Source of the DNA: Micractinium sp. NFX-FRZ | Taxonomy: Eukaryota > Chlorophyta > Trebouxiophyceae > Chlorellales > Chlorellaceae | Direction: 5' to 3' | Length of the DNA: 64,000 nt | Assembly: GCA_029339195.1 (NCBI GenBank) | Contig: JAPTJF010000242.1 | Span: 1 to 64,000 of the forward strand | Part shown: one piece after another, positions 56,401-64,000 of the stretch | Layout of the letters: each line of letters starts with the position of its first letter | How positions within the stretch are numbered: the stretch's first letter is position 1 | The notes under the pieces: model-generated | Database searches by the model: none | Told to the model about the DNA's origin: nothing | The model's input: the letters and a program-made list of their open reading frames with translations, nothing else | Made by a program: the position numbers and the translations under genes

Positions 56401-56863
56401 CTCGCCGCTTCCCGGTCCCCTACTGCTCGTGACCCGGTGCTGTTGCCTCCTTTTGACCATGTGCCTACCTGGCGCCACCTGGCATGCAGGCGTGGAAAGC
56501 TTCCTCCAAGAGCTGTACGCCCCAGACCTGATGGCCTGCTATTCAAATGGCGACCTGGTGCTGCAATCCGCCAAGCTGCTGCCGCCAGACCAGGCGCAAG
56601 CGGTAGCGCTAGAGCAGCGGCAGGCGGCGGCGCAGCAGGCGGCAGCGGCAGCGGCCCTGCCGGCTGACATTGCGGCCGCGAATCGCGAGTCATGGGCGGC
56701 AGGCGCGGCGGTGGCGGCGGGAGGCGGCGCGCCACCGGCGCCCATGCCGCCGCCGCCGGCAGAGCCGCCTGCGCCAGCGCCGCCAGCGGCAGCGGGGAAG
56801 AAGCAGGCGGCTGCTGCAGGGGAGAATGAGTATGATGACTTGTTTGCAGACCTGGAAGGATGA
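53455..56863 (+). CDS. Cyclin K/T/L-like protein (transcriptional CDK partner)
   Basis: Eight exons (53455-53570, 53770-53851, 54283-54414, 54731-54826, 55065-55192, 55731-55834, 56158-56211, 56490-56863) join in frame to 361 residues. The first cyclin box contains DQVAIYASICFLHKFYA and SVACLYLGGKVEDSPKSVRD, a wording close to cyclins K, T and L. FALNFVNDSIRTEACLCY and IAVACIWLTMKLLKED belong to the second box. The C-terminal third is Ala/Gln/Pro-rich and ends acidic (NEYDDLFADLEG). Such cyclins pair with CDK9, CDK12 or CDK11-type kinases acting on RNA polymerase II or splicing. Which of K, T or L is meant cannot be settled by eye. The TGTAA 50 nt after the stop is a good poly(A) signal. Confidence 0.85.
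54361..54665 (+). repeat. exon-boundary echo, cyclin exon 3 donor (three copies)
   Basis: The end of exon 3 plus donor plus G-rich intron start (54361-54440) recurs at about 54484-54560. A third copy of the exon part (ctgtgagctgcggaatggca) lies at about 54618-54665. Confidence 0.8.
55175..55445 (+). repeat. exon-boundary echo, cyclin exon 5 donor (about five copies)
   Basis: The donor phrase tgtgaacgacaggtggg (55181) recurs in the next intron as tgtgaacggcaggcgg, tttgaacggcaggcgg, tgtgtgcggcagctgg and tgtgagcgccagctgc at spacings of about 45-70 nt, each after a gcagtcaa or similar stretch. Confidence 0.75.
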
Positions 56864-57173
56864 GTGATGCGGCAAGGTCAGCGTTATTCTTCGTTGACAC
56901 GCCCTCCTGGAATGTAACATGATAAGGAGCCTTCAATTTTAGCATACATTCAAGGTGTTGACAGCATTTGCTTGCTTTGCCCCTGGGCAACCGAACTGGC
57001 ATACACCTTGCAGCTGCTGCCCACGCCAGCTCACATCCTGCCGCCAGCGGGCAGTGGTAGGGGGCTCCTGGGCCTGCTGCCGCCCTCTTCCGGTGCATTG
57101 CCATCGTCACTGGCACTCCAGCCTCTAGAGCACCGGCGATAAACCGCGAGGCTCAGCAGAAAGCCCTTTCACT
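56864..57173. other. Intergenic region, cyclin 3' flank and IMPDH promoter
   Basis: This holds the cyclin poly(A) signal and, in the remaining 250 nt, the IMPDH promoter and 5' UTR. Nothing else is seen. Confidence 0.55.
56913..56917 (+). terminator. TGTAA poly(A) signal of cyclin gene
   Basis: A TGTAA lies 50 nt after the stop. Confidence 0.65.
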
Positions 57174-62686
<5,513 letters not shown>

Positions 62687-63306
62687 TGTGGCGCTGACGG
62701 CACCGATGACGCTGACGTGGCGCTGGGCGCGGCGTTACCACCTGGCGCCTTCAGGCGTGAGCACCTGTGTGTGCATGCAGCCGCAGGACAGCGAGCGATG
62801 GCAGCAAATCACCAATCCAGCCACATACACACATGCTAAAGCAGCAAGGAATGGCGCAGCTGCATGCCATGCGCGTGAGCACGACCACACTTTGCACTCC
62901 GCATTCTTTCTTCACCTCCATACACCGGTTTTCAACAGCAGCGGTTGTGTGGCCACACGCATCTATCAACACAGCACAACACAAGCAGGAGGAGGAGGGA
63001 GGGAGGGAGGGTGCGGCCTGCCAACTGCTTGCTGGTACACCCAGCGCTGCCGGCGAGCGCGCCCTGGGCCGCTTGCAGCCGTGTGAGGTGGCGCACTGCC
63101 TGTGGATCGCCCGCCTGCCTGCCGCCCGTACAGCAGGCAGCTCTACTGGCACCCTGCTGCTGGAGCTCTCCTCCCACCCCTGAAGGCACACCTGTGGGAG
63201 GGTGCCCCTCTGGGTGGCGTGCACCCCCTTACGGAAGGCACCCCTCTCCGAGAGGGCAAGCCCCAGGGGAGGGGACGCTCCTCAAAGGGGTGAGAGCACC
63301 CGCCTT
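62687..63306. other. Convergent intergenic region
   Basis: This is the 3' flank of IMPDH (+) and of the last gene (-). It includes a short purine run (ggaggaggaggga) near 62990 and C/G-rich mirror-like sequence near 63190-63300. No gene is supported. Confidence 0.5.
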
Positions 63307-63821
63307 TCAGGGGTTATTGAGGTCTTCAGGCAGGCCCAGGCCGGGCCCCACCCGCACTGCCGCCTCCCCACTCCCCTCCATCTCCGTCTCCGTCCTCAGC
63401 ACGCCCAGGTCGCTCTTGTCGCCTGGTTGATGGGGAGGGGCAGAGGGGCATGCCGCGTGAGTCGCCTGCCTGGTGGCAAAACTGGTTGAGGCCTTTGGTG
63501 ATATAACTTTCATGAATAAAAGACGTGAGAGCTTGCCGGCTGCGCCCTGCGACCTTGCCCTGGATATCGGGGCTCTGTGTGGCTGCCTTCCCACGCCGCA
63601 AGTCCCCGCTCCGCCTCTCCCCCCGCCCCCAGCACTGGCCTTCAATTCAAGTCGAACCGCTAAGGAGTCCTCCCAGCCCTCCCTGTGCCCACGCACACTG
63701 CCCTCCCAGCCTCTCTTATCCAAGTCGACCGCTTCCTCACCGGGCGCCTCCTGAGCGGAGCTGTACACGTAGGCCACGTTGCTCCTCACGGGAGCCGTGT
63801 TGATGTGAGGGGTGGGGGCAT
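63307..63821 (-). CDS. C-terminal exons of an unknown gene (5' part outside or not seen)
   Basis: Two exons (63821-63741 and 63422-63307) with good splice sites join in frame to 65 residues and a TGA stop. The sequence (NTAPVRSNVAYVYSSAQE, then LGVLRTETEMEGSGEAAVR, ending LGLPEDLNNP) is polar and looks like a soluble tail. No domain is recognised. The frame enters from an upstream exon with one base of a codon, so the gene extends to the right; no further exon is evident before 64000. Confidence 0.5.
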
Positions 63822-64000
63822 CTGCAGGGAGGCGTGGCGGGCAGCCAGGCACACTTAGCAGGGAGGGGTGGCAGGCAGCCAGGCACACTCAGCAGGAGGG
63901 GGCAGGCGGAGGTGGCACCATTCTGAATTGGCCGTCGTGAGGGAGTTTAAACTTGCATGGGGCGGGAAAGCGGGCTGAGAAAGGCAGGAAGGCAGGCAGG
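63822..64000. other. Probable intron of the last gene
   Basis: This is G-rich on the plus strand, with a short repeat (cagccaggcacactnagcag) at about 63843 and 63877. No exon is recognised. Confidence 0.4.

Overview
This window looks like nuclear DNA of a green alga, most likely a trebouxiophyte (Chlorella-like). It is very GC-rich, and its genes are cut into many short exons by introns of about 80 to 400 nt with clean GT(GC)-AG borders. The proteins are of plant and algal type (DDM1-like remodeler, plant-type GAPN, DUF1336 protein, kinesin-14, sphingolipid delta-4 desaturase). Several genes have a TGTAA poly(A) signal, as in chlorophytes. I see no operons, phage, insertion sequences, CRISPR arrays or RNA genes. 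Exon borders were placed by eye from splice consensus and family similarity. For most multi-exon genes the exon lengths add up to an uninterrupted frame ending at the stated stop.

Layout: 135-7102 (+) is the 3' part of a DDM1/LSH-type SNF2 chromatin remodeler. Then come a membrane RING-H2 protein (7451-8563, -), a small protein with an N-myristoylation-like start (9208-9919, -) and a C-terminal-motor kinesin-14 (10685-16422, -). The kinesin is divergent from a small unknown protein (16663-17630, +). Next are a possibly organelle-targeted mTERF-like protein (17903-20063, +), an F-box/LRR protein (20765-22776, -), a small secreted proline-rich protein (24241-24839, +), a ZIP metal transporter (25966-29610, -), a small membrane protein (30108-30551, -) and a sphingolipid delta-4 desaturase (32037-35364, -). 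A decayed F-box/LRR relative lies at 36133-37200 (+). It is followed by a plastid-type glutaredoxin (37827-40023, +), non-phosphorylating NADP-GAPDH (41087-46690, -) and a DUF1336 protein (47636-52872, -), which is divergent from a cyclin K/T-like gene (53455-56863, +). IMP dehydrogenase (57174-62686, +) and the last exons of an unknown gene (63307-63821, -) close the window.

The genes do not form one pathway; this is an ordinary euchromatic stretch of housekeeping and regulatory genes.

The unusual signal is a recurrent one. In at least nine genes, short stretches spanning an exon-intron border (roughly 25-60 nt of exon end plus splice site plus some intron) recur once to four times inside the neighbouring intron, in the same orientation and in various stages of decay. 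I call these exon echoes. They suggest that introns here grow, and perhaps arise, by local tandem duplication across splice sites. A second trend is a raised number of GC-AG introns (six among roughly 109 placed).
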